A stretch of DNA of 64,000 nt, taken from positions 1 to 64,000 of the forward strand of contig JAFLCB010000006.1 of the NCBI GenBank assembly GCA_017302795.1, read 5' to 3'. The DNA comes from Deltaproteobacteria bacterium. GTDB lineage: Bacteria; Bdellovibrionota; Bdellovibrionia; Bdellovibrionales; JAMPXM01. Of this stretch, positions 1 to 7,880 are shown piece by piece. The position numbers and the translations under genes were made by a program. The first letter of the stretch is position 1. The number at the start of each line of letters is the position of its first letter. Under the pieces are notes generated by a model. That model was not told where the DNA came from. It saw only the letters and a program-made list of their open reading frames with translations, and did not search any database.

Positions 1-60
1 CTGCTTAGCCAGTTCGAGCGCTTCAATCTTGAACTCGGTCGTGTGTCGTTTGCGTTGCAT
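1..60 (-). CDS. IS3-family transposase OrfA, N-terminal fragment
   Basis: The ATG is at 60-58 and the frame stays open to base 1, so only 20 residues are visible. They read MQRKRHTTEFKIEALELAKQ, the basic lead-in and first helix of the OrfA helix-turn-helix that binds the IS ends. An AAGGGG ribosome binding site lies just upstream. The protein is truncated by the window edge, not by mutation. In this family OrfA is usually joined to OrfB by programmed frameshifting, which cannot be seen here. Confidence 0.75.
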   Translation of the reverse strand, partial: MQRKRHTTEFKIEALELAKQ

Positions 61-99
61 CTATTTCCCCTTCGGACGTGTGGTTATACCACACTATTT

Positions 100-126
100 G
101 GTGTCCGGAAAATCGGGGGAGGATCA
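100..126 (-). repeat. Probable IS3 terminal inverted repeat
   Basis: Read from 126 inward on the minus strand it starts TGATCCTCCCCCGATTTTCC and continues to GGACACC near 100. A TGA start and a C-rich tract are usual for IS3-family ends. The partner repeat is not in the window. Confidence 0.55.
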
Positions 127-186
127 ATTTTGAGTCAGGGGGGAGATCGTCCTCTGAGACCGATGTGAAACAGTGTTTTTCGCGAA

Positions 187-852
187 CTATCTTTCGATTC
201 GAGCTTTATCGAATACTTCGATTTCGCTCAAAACCACTGACTCACCAACTGTGTGAGCTTTAACACTAAAAACAGCTACGACTTTCGTATCTGAACTCAA
301 TTTGAAAATGGCATAGCAATGACCTTTTCGAATGCCTACTCTCTCTGTTTTCGTGCCGTTTAGTGCTCCATAAGCGTGCGAGTATTGGAACCAGAATTTT
401 GGATCAGTTTGACGATGTATTTTGTGTGGGTAGCCACCCTTTTTCAGACCAGGATACTCGCCATTTTCTTCGTACATGTTTTGAATGTCTTTGCAGGACA
501 TTTCACCAAGATCAACGATTCGTCCAATGTCTCCAACGACCATTTCAGTGTTAAAACTGTCGCCAAAGCCCAACCCAGGGGAGGCTAGGAGATCCCAGCT
601 GTTTCTTGTGAGTTCGACATTGTCTCTTGTGAGATGAAAAAAGCTGTAGGTTGAGGTGACATAATTGTCTGTTTCGCCAGATCTGTTACGAATTGTCAGT
701 TCGACATCTCGATCTAGCAGCCCCAAACCAGTGATTTTTACAGGCACAGTCGAGATATCTGTAGATGGGACGTTGCTATCGCTTTTCGTGCAACCTAGTC
801 CGAGTATCATGATTGCTGCTGTACTGAATATTGCGGCTTTAATCATATTCAA
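187..852 (-). CDS. Putative lipoprotein of unknown function
   Basis: The product is 221 residues. It begins with a short basic segment and a hydrophobic stretch ending in the lipobox ILGLG followed by Cys21, so it should be exported and lipid-anchored. I recognise no domain in the mature part, which is mixed alpha/beta in character with a few scattered cysteines. It stands alone between the IS end, 60 bp past its stop, and the toxin-antitoxin candidate. The IS inserted just beyond its C-terminus and does not appear to break it. Confidence 0.7.
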   Translation of the reverse strand: MNMIKAAIFSTAAIMILGLGCTKSDSNVPSTDISTVPVKITGLGLLDRDVELTIRNRSGETDNYVTSTYSFFHLTRDNVELTRNSWDLLASPGLGFGDSFNTEMVVGDIGRIVDLGEMSCKDIQNMYEENGEYPGLKKGGYPHKIHRQTDPKFWFQYSHAYGALNGTKTERVGIRKGHCYAIFKLSSDTKVVAVFSVKAHTVGESVVLSEIEVFDKARIER

Positions 853-1147
853 ATCCCGGGAAAAAGTTCAGAGATCGCAACAAAGTTAGTCACCTGAAAG
901 TGCCTTTAGGTTGGTTTAAAGTAGTCCTTTGGTGCCGGCCCTAATACAGCACCAAGCGTGCCACAAAATATGAGATTTGCGGGCTAGATCTAATTAAAGC
1001 GCCTCTTCGCGGGAGGGATTGTATCGATGTCTCGGTGGTCTATTTGCAGGTCTTCCATTGAGAAATTGTTGGGTCTTCAGGAAACTCAGTTTCTCTGGTA
1101 AGAAGCGCCTCTATCTTACTCTTTAAAGTGAGCATCGCTTGCGAAGC

Positions 1148-1951
1148 TTACTCTGGTGTGGTCTCCAGAAAATCTTTGAGGCGTGACGAAATCGTCGTCT
1201 CGATCTCATCCGAACTGAATTTTCTCGACAGCAGTTCATGGCGGATATCTTCGATATCCCAGGTTGTCGATTCACCGCCAACAAGTGCTTCTAAGGCGGT
1301 CCGAACAAACTGACATTCTTTGTGAGACTCGAGGTCGGTCCACTCGGTGCCAAAATCAAAGTGATGTCCTTTTTCAACGAGGCTCCAGCAAATCTCAACG
1401 ACGTCGGCAAGATCCTTGCGGCGCCGGTCAGGTGAGTTCTGGTAGGCGTAGAGCTTTAATGCAAGCATGCCGATGAACCGGGGAATTCGAATCGAGTTAA
1501 GAACTGTGTATCCCGTTTCCATCGCGAATTTCATTCCATTGAGTGAGAATTCACTTGCGACGTTCATACTTGCACGCGCCTCGTCGTCACCCACGGCATC
1601 AGTCGCCGGGTGCGAAAGAATGTCGACGTAAGACATCGCACCTGGAATAGCCTTGGGCGAATGCCATCGATATGGATGATCGTTGTCCGGGAGATATTTT
1701 AATTTCTTAAAGGCTTCGACGAATTCAGCATATTCGCTGGAAGAAGCCACAAGCCCGACACTGAGGTCAAGATCGCCAGTTTTGCCGCGCCGAAGAGGAG
1801 CGATCCAACCAAGCTCCGCGTAGAGTTCAAGGACGCCCGCACCAAGCACCAAGATGGGAGACTTGGAAGCCTGCGTTGTACTCTTGAGCCCAACGAGGGA
1901 CTGGTCAACGGCGTTGATCCAAGCTTCGACTTTGTCATTATCGAATTTCAC
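1148..1951 (-). CDS. Nucleotidyltransferase-fold protein, probable AbiEii-like toxin
   Basis: The product is 267 residues. The start is GTG at 1951, preceded by AAAAGG. Residues about 33-66 carry the signature of minimal nucleotidyltransferases: a glycine-rich turn (LGAGVLELYAELG) followed by GKTGDLDLSVGL, whose two aspartates would bind metal. This pattern, and a C-terminal helical half rich in basic residues (SPDRRRKDLADVVE), resemble AbiEii/AbiGii-type toxins, which transfer nucleotides to RNA. The gene overlaps its upstream partner by 14 bp, so the two are co-translated. Family assignment is by eye; it could also be a non-toxic nucleotidyltransferase. Confidence 0.6.
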   Translation of the reverse strand: MKFDNDKVEAWINAVDQSLVGLKSTTQASKSPILVLGAGVLELYAELGWIAPLRRGKTGDLDLSVGLVASSSEYAEFVEAFKKLKYLPDNDHPYRWHSPKAIPGAMSYVDILSHPATDAVGDDEARASMNVASEFSLNGMKFAMETGYTVLNSIRIPRFIGMLALKLYAYQNSPDRRRKDLADVVEICWSLVEKGHHFDFGTEWTDLESHKECQFVRTALEALVGGESTTWDIEDIRHELLSRKFSSDEIETTISSRLKDFLETTPE

Positions 1952-2960
1952 TTCGAGCCTTTTCTATTAATTTGTTCATGCAGTCGATCTGGATCTCTTG
2001 CACGCGTTCATCGCCGAACCCCATGTCCCAGACAGAGCGGAGTGTATTGTACTTCGGCGAAATCGCATCTATCTCTTTTGCAGTCACCAGTCGACTCGCG
2101 ATGGCTTCATCGGTGAGAGATCTCTTCGGCGAAGCCAAGTAGCAGATTGGTTTATCTGGTCTCGTGCCAGGTATGAGCCGATACTTCTTTTTTACTTTGC
2201 GAATGGTCTCTTCGACAGCCCAATACGAAGAGTCCTTTGATCTTAAGAATCCGAGATCGCGTGCCGCATTTAGAGGCCCGGCAATCAATCCGTCGGATTC
2301 GAGAACTATCGAACTGATGTCATCGGGCTCATCGGTAGAATTAATATAATGCGTGAGGGCCACGTCGAAAAACGGCGTCATCCGCTTCCGAGTCATCGGG
2401 TCGCGAAGTGCGTTCGTCCACCATTCGAGCGAAAGGTCCAAAAGTCGTTCTTTTAGTTCGACGACAGACTTCGCTTTGAGCGAGGTCATCATTTGACTCA
2501 GTTTAGCTTGAACGAGGGCGTAATGTTTCGTGAATGAGAGGCCGGAACTAAAACTTTGAAGCTCGGAGCTGCTCGCCCTGAAAATTACATCCGCGATGCT
2601 GAGACCGTTGGGACTTACGATCAAAGTCGGAGAGATTGATTGTCGAAGCTTCTTCGGTTTTGAAGGCTTTTGGTTCAAACGCTTGATATTGATCTGTAAG
2701 CGTGAATCCGTCTTTGCGAGATACAGTTCTCCATCAAGGGTGAGAAAGCTTCGTTCGGCTTCTATAAACTGTTTGGCAGTTTTTGCGCCCATCGTGCGGG
2801 TGATGATTCCGTATTCTGGATTCGAAGCCTCTTGAGTCTGACGCGAAACGAAGCGTTGGCCATTTACGATGAGCCCGGTCTTCGTTTGCCGTTTTGACAA
2901 ATGGGCACCCGTCTGCGTCTCAATTTGATCAAGGACTTTAAGATAGGGCTTTAGGTCCAT
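1938..2960 (-). CDS. Probable antitoxin/regulator partner of the nucleotidyltransferase
   Basis: The product is 340 residues and overlaps the downstream nucleotidyltransferase gene by 14 bp. I cannot name a domain with certainty. The C-terminal half has winged-helix-like segments and ends in a basic helix (MNKLIEKARSEIR). Position, coupling and the elaborate operator immediately before the start codon suggest the AbiEi role: binding DNA to autorepress and neutralising the partner. It is longer than typical AbiEi antitoxins (about 200-300 residues). The start at 2960 has GGAG about 12 bases upstream and lies right next to the operator. Confidence 0.5.
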   Translation of the reverse strand: MDLKPYLKVLDQIETQTGAHLSKRQTKTGLIVNGQRFVSRQTQEASNPEYGIITRTMGAKTAKQFIEAERSFLTLDGELYLAKTDSRLQINIKRLNQKPSKPKKLRQSISPTLIVSPNGLSIADVIFRASSSELQSFSSGLSFTKHYALVQAKLSQMMTSLKAKSVVELKERLLDLSLEWWTNALRDPMTRKRMTPFFDVALTHYINSTDEPDDISSIVLESDGLIAGPLNAARDLGFLRSKDSSYWAVEETIRKVKKKYRLIPGTRPDKPICYLASPKRSLTDEAIASRLVTAKEIDAISPKYNTLRSVWDMGFGDERVQEIQIDCMNKLIEKARSEIR

Positions 2961-3017
2961 ATTATTAGGATCTCCATGTTATTAGTATAATCCTAATAAC
3001 GGTATAATTCTAATAAT
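2961..3017 (-). promoter_or_regulatory. Symmetric four-half-site operator and promoter of the toxin-antitoxin pair
   Basis: Four half-sites are arranged symmetrically about base 2989: ATTATTAG (2961-2968), GTTATTAG (2978-2985), CTAATAAC (2993-3000) and CTAATAAT (3010-3017). The two left copies are 17 bp apart, as are the two right copies, so an inner and an outer palindrome are concentric. On the minus strand the inner palindrome contains a -10-like TATACT. A protein bound here would cover the promoter and the ribosome binding site of the gene starting at 2960, which fits autorepression. Confidence 0.65.
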
Positions 3018-3302
3018 AATTGAGCTAATCTGTAAGCCATCGAAAGAATTCAATATTTTTGGCTCCGGCGGCGAATCGTGAAAAGCGCTGGCCATCAAAT
3101 TGGTCGGAATAATTACCAGATTAGCTATGAGCCCAGAGCAGGTATCGATTCACGAAGTTTGGATCAAAACTAAGAGGAAAATAGAAGCCACAGTTCAAAA
3201 AGGTGCTTAAATGTCGCTCTTTGGTTTACATTGGAGAGTCAAAATAAACCAAAAACCGACCTTAAGCGGGGATTTCGCCCCTAGGGCACGATAGACCCAT
3301 GC
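3018..3302. other. Intergenic region without a convincing gene
   Basis: Only a 27-codon open frame (3127-3210, plus strand) is present and it has no clear ribosome binding site. A GGGG/CCCC inverted repeat near 3270-3285, with a T-run further downstream on the minus strand, could be a weak terminator for the gene at 3303-3599. Confidence 0.4.
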
Positions 3303-3599
3303 TTAGGTTTTCCCTATAGTTCTCAATAGCGGTTCGGCGTTCTTTCGAACTTTCAAGAGCATCGATCGTTTCCGGGGATACTTGCTCACCACAACGCACT
3401 CGCCAACCCCGAGCGATTTCACGACATTTGGATGAATGATGAATTCGTCGATGATCACCGTGAACGGCTTTCGATCACTGGGAATCTGTTTAATGAGCTC
3501 GGCGACTGCATCAGGAGATTTCGTGCACCGAACTACGAGATGGAGATCTAACTTCAATGCGCGGTTGTCGCGAAGTTCGGTAGCAGAATCGTTGTTCAA
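3303..3599 (-). CDS. Small hypothetical protein
   Basis: The 98-residue open frame begins with TTG at 3599 and has no obvious ribosome binding site. The sequence looks protein-like, with alternating hydrophobic strands (DLHLVVRC, FTVIIDEFIIH, GECVVVSK) that suggest a small alpha/beta fold. I recognise no family. It lies between the toxin-antitoxin pair and the integrase, so it may belong to the element. It could be spurious. Confidence 0.4.
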   Translation of the reverse strand: MNNDSATELRDNRALKLDLHLVVRCTKSPDAVAELIKQIPSDRKPFTVIIDEFIIHPNVVKSLGVGECVVVSKYPRKRSMLLKVRKNAEPLLRTIGKT

Positions 3600-3871
3600 A
3601 AGATTGTAGGACGATGAGTTTGATTTAAAGGGGACCTAAAAATGGGGTGTTCGACTGTTTCTAAGGTTTTTAAGTACTTAGACTGGCCGATAGTCAAATT
3701 AGACAAAATCTGGCTGATACAGGTTCGATCGCTTTAAGACGCATGTCGCTAGCGATGCAACTCTCGACTTCTGGTGAAACGGCTCTCCAAACCACTTGGT
3801 TCTCTTTTGTTTACAGCGTCACTTAAGTCCCCATGACCAAAGCATCCGCTCGTACTCTTAATTCCAAAACT

Positions 3872-5056
3872 TTAAGGCTTTGGCTCTGTCTCGGCCTTTG
3901 AAAGCCGAACATCTCTCATGTTCACGACCTTTTTCTTCGTCTCTTCATCCGTAGGCAAAGTGAAACTTAAACTCTCCGTAGCGCCTGACACATCAAGGCC
4001 AGCAAGGCGAATGTAACGGTTCATCACTTTCTCTTCCGTCCAGCCGCAGATCTTTTTAACGATCGGTGCCGAGACACCTGCGTTTAAAAGGTGTGTCGCA
4101 AAACACGCTCTTAGAGCATGGAAGTTTACTTCCGTAATCCCGATCTGCTGGCAAAACCCTCGAAGAAACTTTGCTGACTCGCCATGATCCCACCGAGATA
4201 GTCTTGGAAGCACATGCTCCTGATCCATCGGCACTTTTGCGCGAAGGTCTTTAAGCATCGCTTCAAGATCCACGTTCATGGGAACCTTTCGCCAGTAGCC
4301 GGCCTTTGTCGATTTCGTTTTCTTCATCCTGTTGTTATAGGACTTAGAAACCGTGATCAGCCGATTATCCCAATCAATATCGGTCCAAGTTAGCGCATAG
4401 AGTTCACCGGACCTCATTCCGGTATTAAGCGCCATGAACCAAACCGGGTACCACGGATGCTCCGCTCGTCTTGCTTCCTCAAGAAGTTTTTGGATTTCAG
4501 AGAGACTTAAAATCAGTGGAGGCTTTTCCTCTTTTGATTTTTGAATCATCACGTTCTGAGCAGGGGAGTGGGTGACACCGTTTAAGTGACCCTCTTCCAT
4601 TCCAAACCGAAAAACTCCGTTCACTCCAGATTTCACCGCGCGGATTCTGCCGCGCGAATAGCCGTCGGCTTCCATACGGTTAAAGATCTGTCTCACGTCA
4701 CCAGGGGTGATCGTGCGACAATCCCGCTTGAGCCAGTCGGCCGTAAAGTTTCGAAGCATCGAGATCGTTTCTCGAAGAATGTTTGCCTGCATGGGCCTAA
4801 GGCACGCTGTGCCTTTTCGCATCTGAAGCTCGTATCGCTCTAAGAGTTCGTCCCAGTTAAGGGTTGTCCCTTCTTTTTTTGCGAGCTCCATTGCGCATTC
4901 CTGGACCATCTTCTTTTCGGCCGCCTGCGCGTCGCGAAGATTGGTGTAGCCGCGCCAGAGTCTTTGGACTCTTACGCCCGGTCGGTGCTTGCTCCGAATG
5001 CAGAGCGAAACTTCATAGGTCTTTTTGCCTTCTACTATCTTTTCCCTTATCGCCAT
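3872..5056 (-). CDS. int: Tyrosine recombinase (phage/ICE-type integrase)
   Basis: The product is 394 residues. An N-terminal SAM-like core-binding domain (about 60-165) precedes the catalytic domain. The active site is complete: Arg215 in NTGMRSGE, a candidate Lys in the beta-hairpin near 251-257, His313 and Arg316 in HALR, Trp339 in GW, and the nucleophile Tyr348 in MNRYIRLAG. The start at 5056 has AGGAG upstream and overlaps the excisionase-like gene by 10 bp. It would insert and excise the surrounding element at an att site. About 270 bp without a gene follow the stop. I found no tRNA gene or repeated core there, so the attachment site is unresolved. Confidence 0.92.
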   Translation of the reverse strand: MAIREKIVEGKKTYEVSLCIRSKHRPGVRVQRLWRGYTNLRDAQAAEKKMVQECAMELAKKEGTTLNWDELLERYELQMRKGTACLRPMQANILRETISMLRNFTADWLKRDCRTITPGDVRQIFNRMEADGYSRGRIRAVKSGVNGVFRFGMEEGHLNGVTHSPAQNVMIQKSKEEKPPLILSLSEIQKLLEEARRAEHPWYPVWFMALNTGMRSGELYALTWTDIDWDNRLITVSKSYNNRMKKTKSTKAGYWRKVPMNVDLEAMLKDLRAKVPMDQEHVLPRLSRWDHGESAKFLRGFCQQIGITEVNFHALRACFATHLLNAGVSAPIVKKICGWTEEKVMNRYIRLAGLDVSGATESLSFTLPTDEETKKKVVNMRDVRLSKAETEPKP

Positions 5057-5337
5057 CGATTTCTCCTGTTCAGCACTTTGGAAGCGCCGCCAGAGTCCTC
5101 AATGAGTGAGTCAATATACACGCGATCAAAGTAAAGGCGCCCGAAGAGCTTTTTGTGCTCGATGCGCTTACGTTGAACGAGCTTTTTGACCGCATCTCGG
5201 GACGTACCGAGGTAGAGGGCCAATTCACCAGTTCTCAACCATCTTTTGACTGTCAAAGATCGAATTTTCGCTTCCGCCGACTCAAGCTCAATTTCAGCTC
5301 TTATCAGCGAAAGCTCCGCTGCCTGTTCGTTATCCAT
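5047..5337 (-). CDS. Excisionase-like helix-turn-helix protein
   Basis: The product is 96 residues from the ATG at 5337, chosen over a TTG seven codons upstream because AAAGGAGGAG lies directly before this ATG. An N-terminal acidic coiled segment leads into a MerR-like winged helix: LRTGELALYLGTSRDAVKKL, then RIEHKKLFGRLYFDRVYIDSLI. This is the pattern of excisionase-type DNA-binding proteins, which bend att-site DNA and steer integrase toward excision. The overlap with the integrase gene supports that role. Confidence 0.78.
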   Translation of the reverse strand: MDNEQAAELSLIRAEIELESAEAKIRSLTVKRWLRTGELALYLGTSRDAVKKLVQRKRIEHKKLFGRLYFDRVYIDSLIEDSGGASKVLNRRNRWR

Positions 5338-5358
5338 CGTCTCCTCCTTTGGGTTCAA

Positions 5359-5706
5359 TCACTTTTTGGAAATTTGAATCTCGCCGCGAATCAGGCGGCC
5401 AATAAATTGATCGAGCGAGATCTTGCCGTTCGTTTTCTGAAAGTCCTCATGTGCCATCCTGAGCCTGTCTTGCTCCGATAGCGTCTGATCCTGAAGCTCG
5501 GTGATCTGCGGTTCGCCTAGAAGCCGAAGCCCTGCGGCAATCAGTTCGGCGTCTCGGACTTTTCGTCCGTAGGGCTTTTTATTAGCTCGGTCACGAAGCT
5601 GGCCTAAAAGCTTCGAGGTCTCGAGATCGATCTTCTTTAGGCACGTCTGGCGCTTTGGCTGCGTCCGTTTGGGGGTTTTTGGTTCCGATTGGGTTTCAGT
5701 CGTCAT
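5359..5706 (-). CDS. Small basic, possibly ribbon-helix-helix, element protein
   Basis: The product is 115 residues from the ATG at 5706, preceded by AGGAGG; an in-frame ATG ten codons upstream lacks this. The first 30 residues are disordered and rich in Lys, Thr and Pro. A helical region follows with RELLGQLRDRANK-like spacing and DAELIAAGLRLLG, which could be a ribbon-helix-helix or relaxosome-accessory fold. It lies between the VirB10-like gene and the excisionase gene in one transcription unit. The function is unknown; regulation of the element is the simplest idea. Confidence 0.6.
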   Translation of the reverse strand: MTTETQSEPKTPKRTQPKRQTCLKKIDLETSKLLGQLRDRANKKPYGRKVRDAELIAAGLRLLGEPQITELQDQTLSEQDRLRMAHEDFQKTNGKISLDQFIGRLIRGEIQISKK

Positions 5707-5732
5707 TTCGTCCTCCTTTGTGAAAAAATAAG

Positions 5733-6512
5733 TCACAGTTTTCTTTTTGGTTGTTCAAGAATGAGAACTTGAATCGCGGTCGGTCCCTCTAAGATCGAAT
5801 ACTCTGGGGCTGCTCGAACTTTTTCCGCAAAACGATCAGCGGTTCTTGAAAGCGCGCTTCCTAACGCTTTCTTTCCAGATGTATCAATCGACCGCTCTTC
5901 GATTTGATTCCCCAAAACATTTGTCGACCGACTGATGCTCGCATCAGCGAATCCCGCCGCAGCACTTGCTAGAAGTTCGGCTCCAAAGTACTTGGCTTCG
6001 CCTGAAACATAATCGCCTTTAAGGCCAAGGGTGCCGCTGGAATCAAGAACGTGCGCTTTCAATTCAAAGACTTCACTCGAGCCAGCGAGAACTGCTGAGT
6101 TAAACTCAATCGCGATTCGTTTTGAGTTTGACTCTAGAGTCGCGAAACCGATCAAGATGACATCGCGTCCATTTCGATCAGTAATCTTCGCATGAACGGG
6201 CGATTTGCCATTTCCAAACGCCTGCACACTTGTCTGAATAACTCCACGTTCAATCGTCCCAGGTAAGATCGTGTCGAGCGTTCGATTTACAGAAGTGCCT
6301 GGTACAATGATCGGGTTACCTTGAATCACATCTGACCAACTCGTATGGTCTTTAGGGTGAACATTCTGTTTTCGTGAGATGGAAGCTGTATGCGCGTCCG
6401 TTGATTCGCTTTGTGGTCTTTTAAAAAGCGGAGTCCGTGCGCTCGCCTCCGGTACGGATTGAAAAAGCGCAAGAGTACTCACAGTAAGAAAAATTATCTT
6501 AGCCAGTTTCAT
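5733..6512 (-). CDS. VirB10/TraB/DotG-like type IV secretion protein
   Basis: The product is 259 residues with a signal-peptide-like N-terminus ending near ASA (residues 1-25). The core resembles the VirB10/TrbI C-terminal domain: ILPGTIERGVIQTSV, then a G-rDVILIGFA strand, then KRIAIEFNS and a GTLGLKGDY turn. These match the pattern of releasing pressure, polishing and bridging strands in the outer membrane core complex. It is shorter than canonical VirB10 (about 380 residues) and lacks the usual transmembrane anchor plus proline linker. It overlaps the VirB9-like gene by 4 bp. By analogy it would span the periplasm and gate the channel. Confidence 0.65.
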   Translation of the reverse strand: MKLAKIIFLTVSTLALFQSVPEASARTPLFKRPQSESTDAHTASISRKQNVHPKDHTSWSDVIQGNPIIVPGTSVNRTLDTILPGTIERGVIQTSVQAFGNGKSPVHAKITDRNGRDVILIGFATLESNSKRIAIEFNSAVLAGSSEVFELKAHVLDSSGTLGLKGDYVSGEAKYFGAELLASAAAGFADASISRSTNVLGNQIEERSIDTSGKKALGSALSRTADRFAEKVRAAPEYSILEGPTAIQVLILEQPKRKL

Positions 6513-7030
6513 TGGAGTTTACTCTCCATCACGATTTTCGTATTCTCTGTAGGCCGTGGAAGCGGTGCCAGTTCCAACTGCTTTAGAGTGCGCACGCGGG
6601 AATTATTTGACGTCGTTGGACTACCAAATGCGCTTTGAATTTTTAGGTAGTCCTGGTGCCGGTTCAGATCTGGAATGATCTCAAAAACAAATACCCGTTT
6701 TGTTGTTCTAACGATGAGGTTTGTTTGGGTTCTAGTTCGGGCTACCCAAAATAGTGTCAGTTCACTTGGATCTGTTGTTGAAATCACTGCCTTCAGGTTG
6801 CTCGGCGCGCCAACTTTCGTCTCTGCAATTGTCTCTGGGAGCGTTAAGACTGCAACTCGCCCCGGGGAAATTGATATCCTCTGCGCAGAGCTTAAATCCA
6901 TGTGCAAACTAGTGATGGGTGATTTGATGCTATCGTTGCCGAACGCAGCTTCTCGAAAGAGCAGCAGGATACAGAAACCAACCGTAACTGATATAATTTG
7001 GCTCAATGAAGGAGGTGAGAGGTGGCTCAT
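6509..7030 (-). CDS. VirB9/TraK-like periplasmic protein (N-terminal-domain only)
   Basis: The product is 173 residues from the ATG at 7030, chosen because it opens directly into a signal peptide (hydrophobic ISVTVGFCILLLF, then EAAFG). The mature part resembles the first domain of VirB9/TraK or secretin N-domains: ISISPGRVAVLTLPETI, a beta-rich segment, and TNLIVRTTKRVFVFEI. The C-terminal VirB10-binding domain of VirB9 appears to be missing. No ribosome binding site is visible at this start. The start overlaps by 9 bp with the divergent ribbon-helix-helix gene at 7022, which is unusual. Confidence 0.6.
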   Translation of the reverse strand: MSHLSPPSLSQIISVTVGFCILLLFREAAFGNDSIKSPITSLHMDLSSAQRISISPGRVAVLTLPETIAETKVGAPSNLKAVISTTDPSELTLFWVARTRTQTNLIVRTTKRVFVFEIIPDLNRHQDYLKIQSAFGSPTTSNNSRVRTLKQLELAPLPRPTENTKIVMESKLQ

Positions 7031-7267
7031 GTTAGAATGAGGGTTCGCGTTCCCGAAGAAGTTGCACGTCGGTTTAATGAACAATTTGGGCGCACGGAAA
7101 GATCGAACGCAATAGTTGAAGGAATTGAGCTTCTTTTTGAGAAACGTAAAAACAGCACAGATTCTCAAGATTTGATTTCGGACTACAAGTTGAGAGCGGC
7201 CGAAAGCACTGCCGAATCGGAAGATTGGGACGTGACTCTTCGTGACGGGATCGCTGATGAAGACTGA
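7022..7267 (+). CDS. Ribbon-helix-helix DNA-binding protein
   Basis: The product is 81 residues. It starts at GTG 7022 behind a strong AAGGAGGTGA. Residues 3-45 fit a ribbon-helix-helix: a basic beta strand (VRMRVRVPEEVARRF), then RTERSNAIVEGIELLFE. The acidic tail is probably unstructured. It is the only plus-strand gene inside the VirB-like operon, and its start overlaps the start of the divergent VirB9-like gene. It could therefore repress transcription or translation of that gene. No toxin partner is adjacent. Confidence 0.75.
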   Translation: MAHVRMRVRVPEEVARRFNEQFGRTERSNAIVEGIELLFEKRKNSTDSQDLISDYKLRAAESTAESEDWDVTLRDGIADED

Positions 7268-7310
7268 ATCAAATCTTTTGAGTCCTGCTTCAGTACAATG
7301 CTGTAAAGCC

Positions 7311-7880
7311 CTATAGAGTTTCATCGCGTACCTCCGTGATTTCAAAGGGCCAAGGGTTCGTTTCGGTTCTCTCAATTGGACGGACCGTCAATGTGACTTT
7401 GAGATTTGTTGAAATGGTCTCGATTCGTTTTAGAATCGTAATTTGAAGGGCGGCTTCGATTGTCTCTCTATCGACGAGATCAATCGACAGAATCTTCGCT
7501 GTTTGAACAAGCGGTTCGGTTTTTAGTCGCTCATTCACCTGCTTCAAATCTGCGCGCTTTGACTCCCATAGGGCCGAAGCCATGATATCGCCCGCACGAC
7601 TGATCTTCTCGGCGTGATTAGAAGGCGTGAACACGTAGTAGTTTTCAATGAAGCTACGAACGAAGCTCACGATTTCTTTTCTTCGTAAAGCTTCGTTTGA
7701 ATCCGAAATGACATAAGAGGCGTCATCGGCAACACCGATGAGAATAGTTCTGTCTTTTTTAAGGACTGCGAAAACTGTTGCGGAAACAGCCCAAAGACCA
7801 AGTACTATAATAAGACCTAATCGCAGGACTTCTTCTCGAATGAACCGACTTCTTAGCCAGTATTGTATCACGGGCTTCAT
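7311..7880 (-). CDS. VirB8/TraE-like inner membrane protein
   Basis: The product is 189 residues. It has a short cytoplasmic tail, one transmembrane helix at about 21-40 (GLIIVLGLWAVSATVFAVL), and a periplasmic domain with the mixed helix/strand pattern of TraE/VirB8. The length is that of F-plasmid TraE. A GGGAGG site precedes the ATG, and the gene overlaps the VirB6-like gene by 4 bp. In type IV secretion systems VirB8 nucleates the inner membrane assembly. The conserved position between B6 and B9 supports the call. Confidence 0.7.
   Translation of the reverse strand: MKPVIQYWLRSRFIREEVLRLGLIIVLGLWAVSATVFAVLKKDRTILIGVADDASYVISDSNEALRRKEIVSFVRSFIENYYVFTPSNHAEKISRAGDIMASALWESKRADLKQVNERLKTEPLVQTAKILSIDLVDRETIEAALQITILKRIETISTNLKVTLTVRPIERTETNPWPFEITEVRDETL

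Larger units (their letters stand above)
1..126 (-). mobile_element. End of an IS3-family insertion sequence (cut by window edge)
   Basis: The first 20 codons of an IS3-type OrfA run off the left edge on the minus strand. About 66 bp outside its start codon lies a terminal-inverted-repeat-like sequence that begins TGATCCTCCCCCGATTTTCC read inward from base 126. This spacing between start codon and end is normal for the IS3 family. The other end, OrfB and the target duplication are outside the window, so intactness cannot be judged. Confidence 0.75.

Noticed and set aside
3127-3210. 27-codon open frame in the intergenic region near the integrase
   Set aside because: It is too short, lacks a clear ribosome binding site, and has no recognisable feature.
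3600-3871. Possible tRNA or att site next to the integrase
   Set aside because: GGTTCGATC resembles a T-loop, but no acceptor stem or cloverleaf can be drawn and no matching repeat was found at a far boundary.
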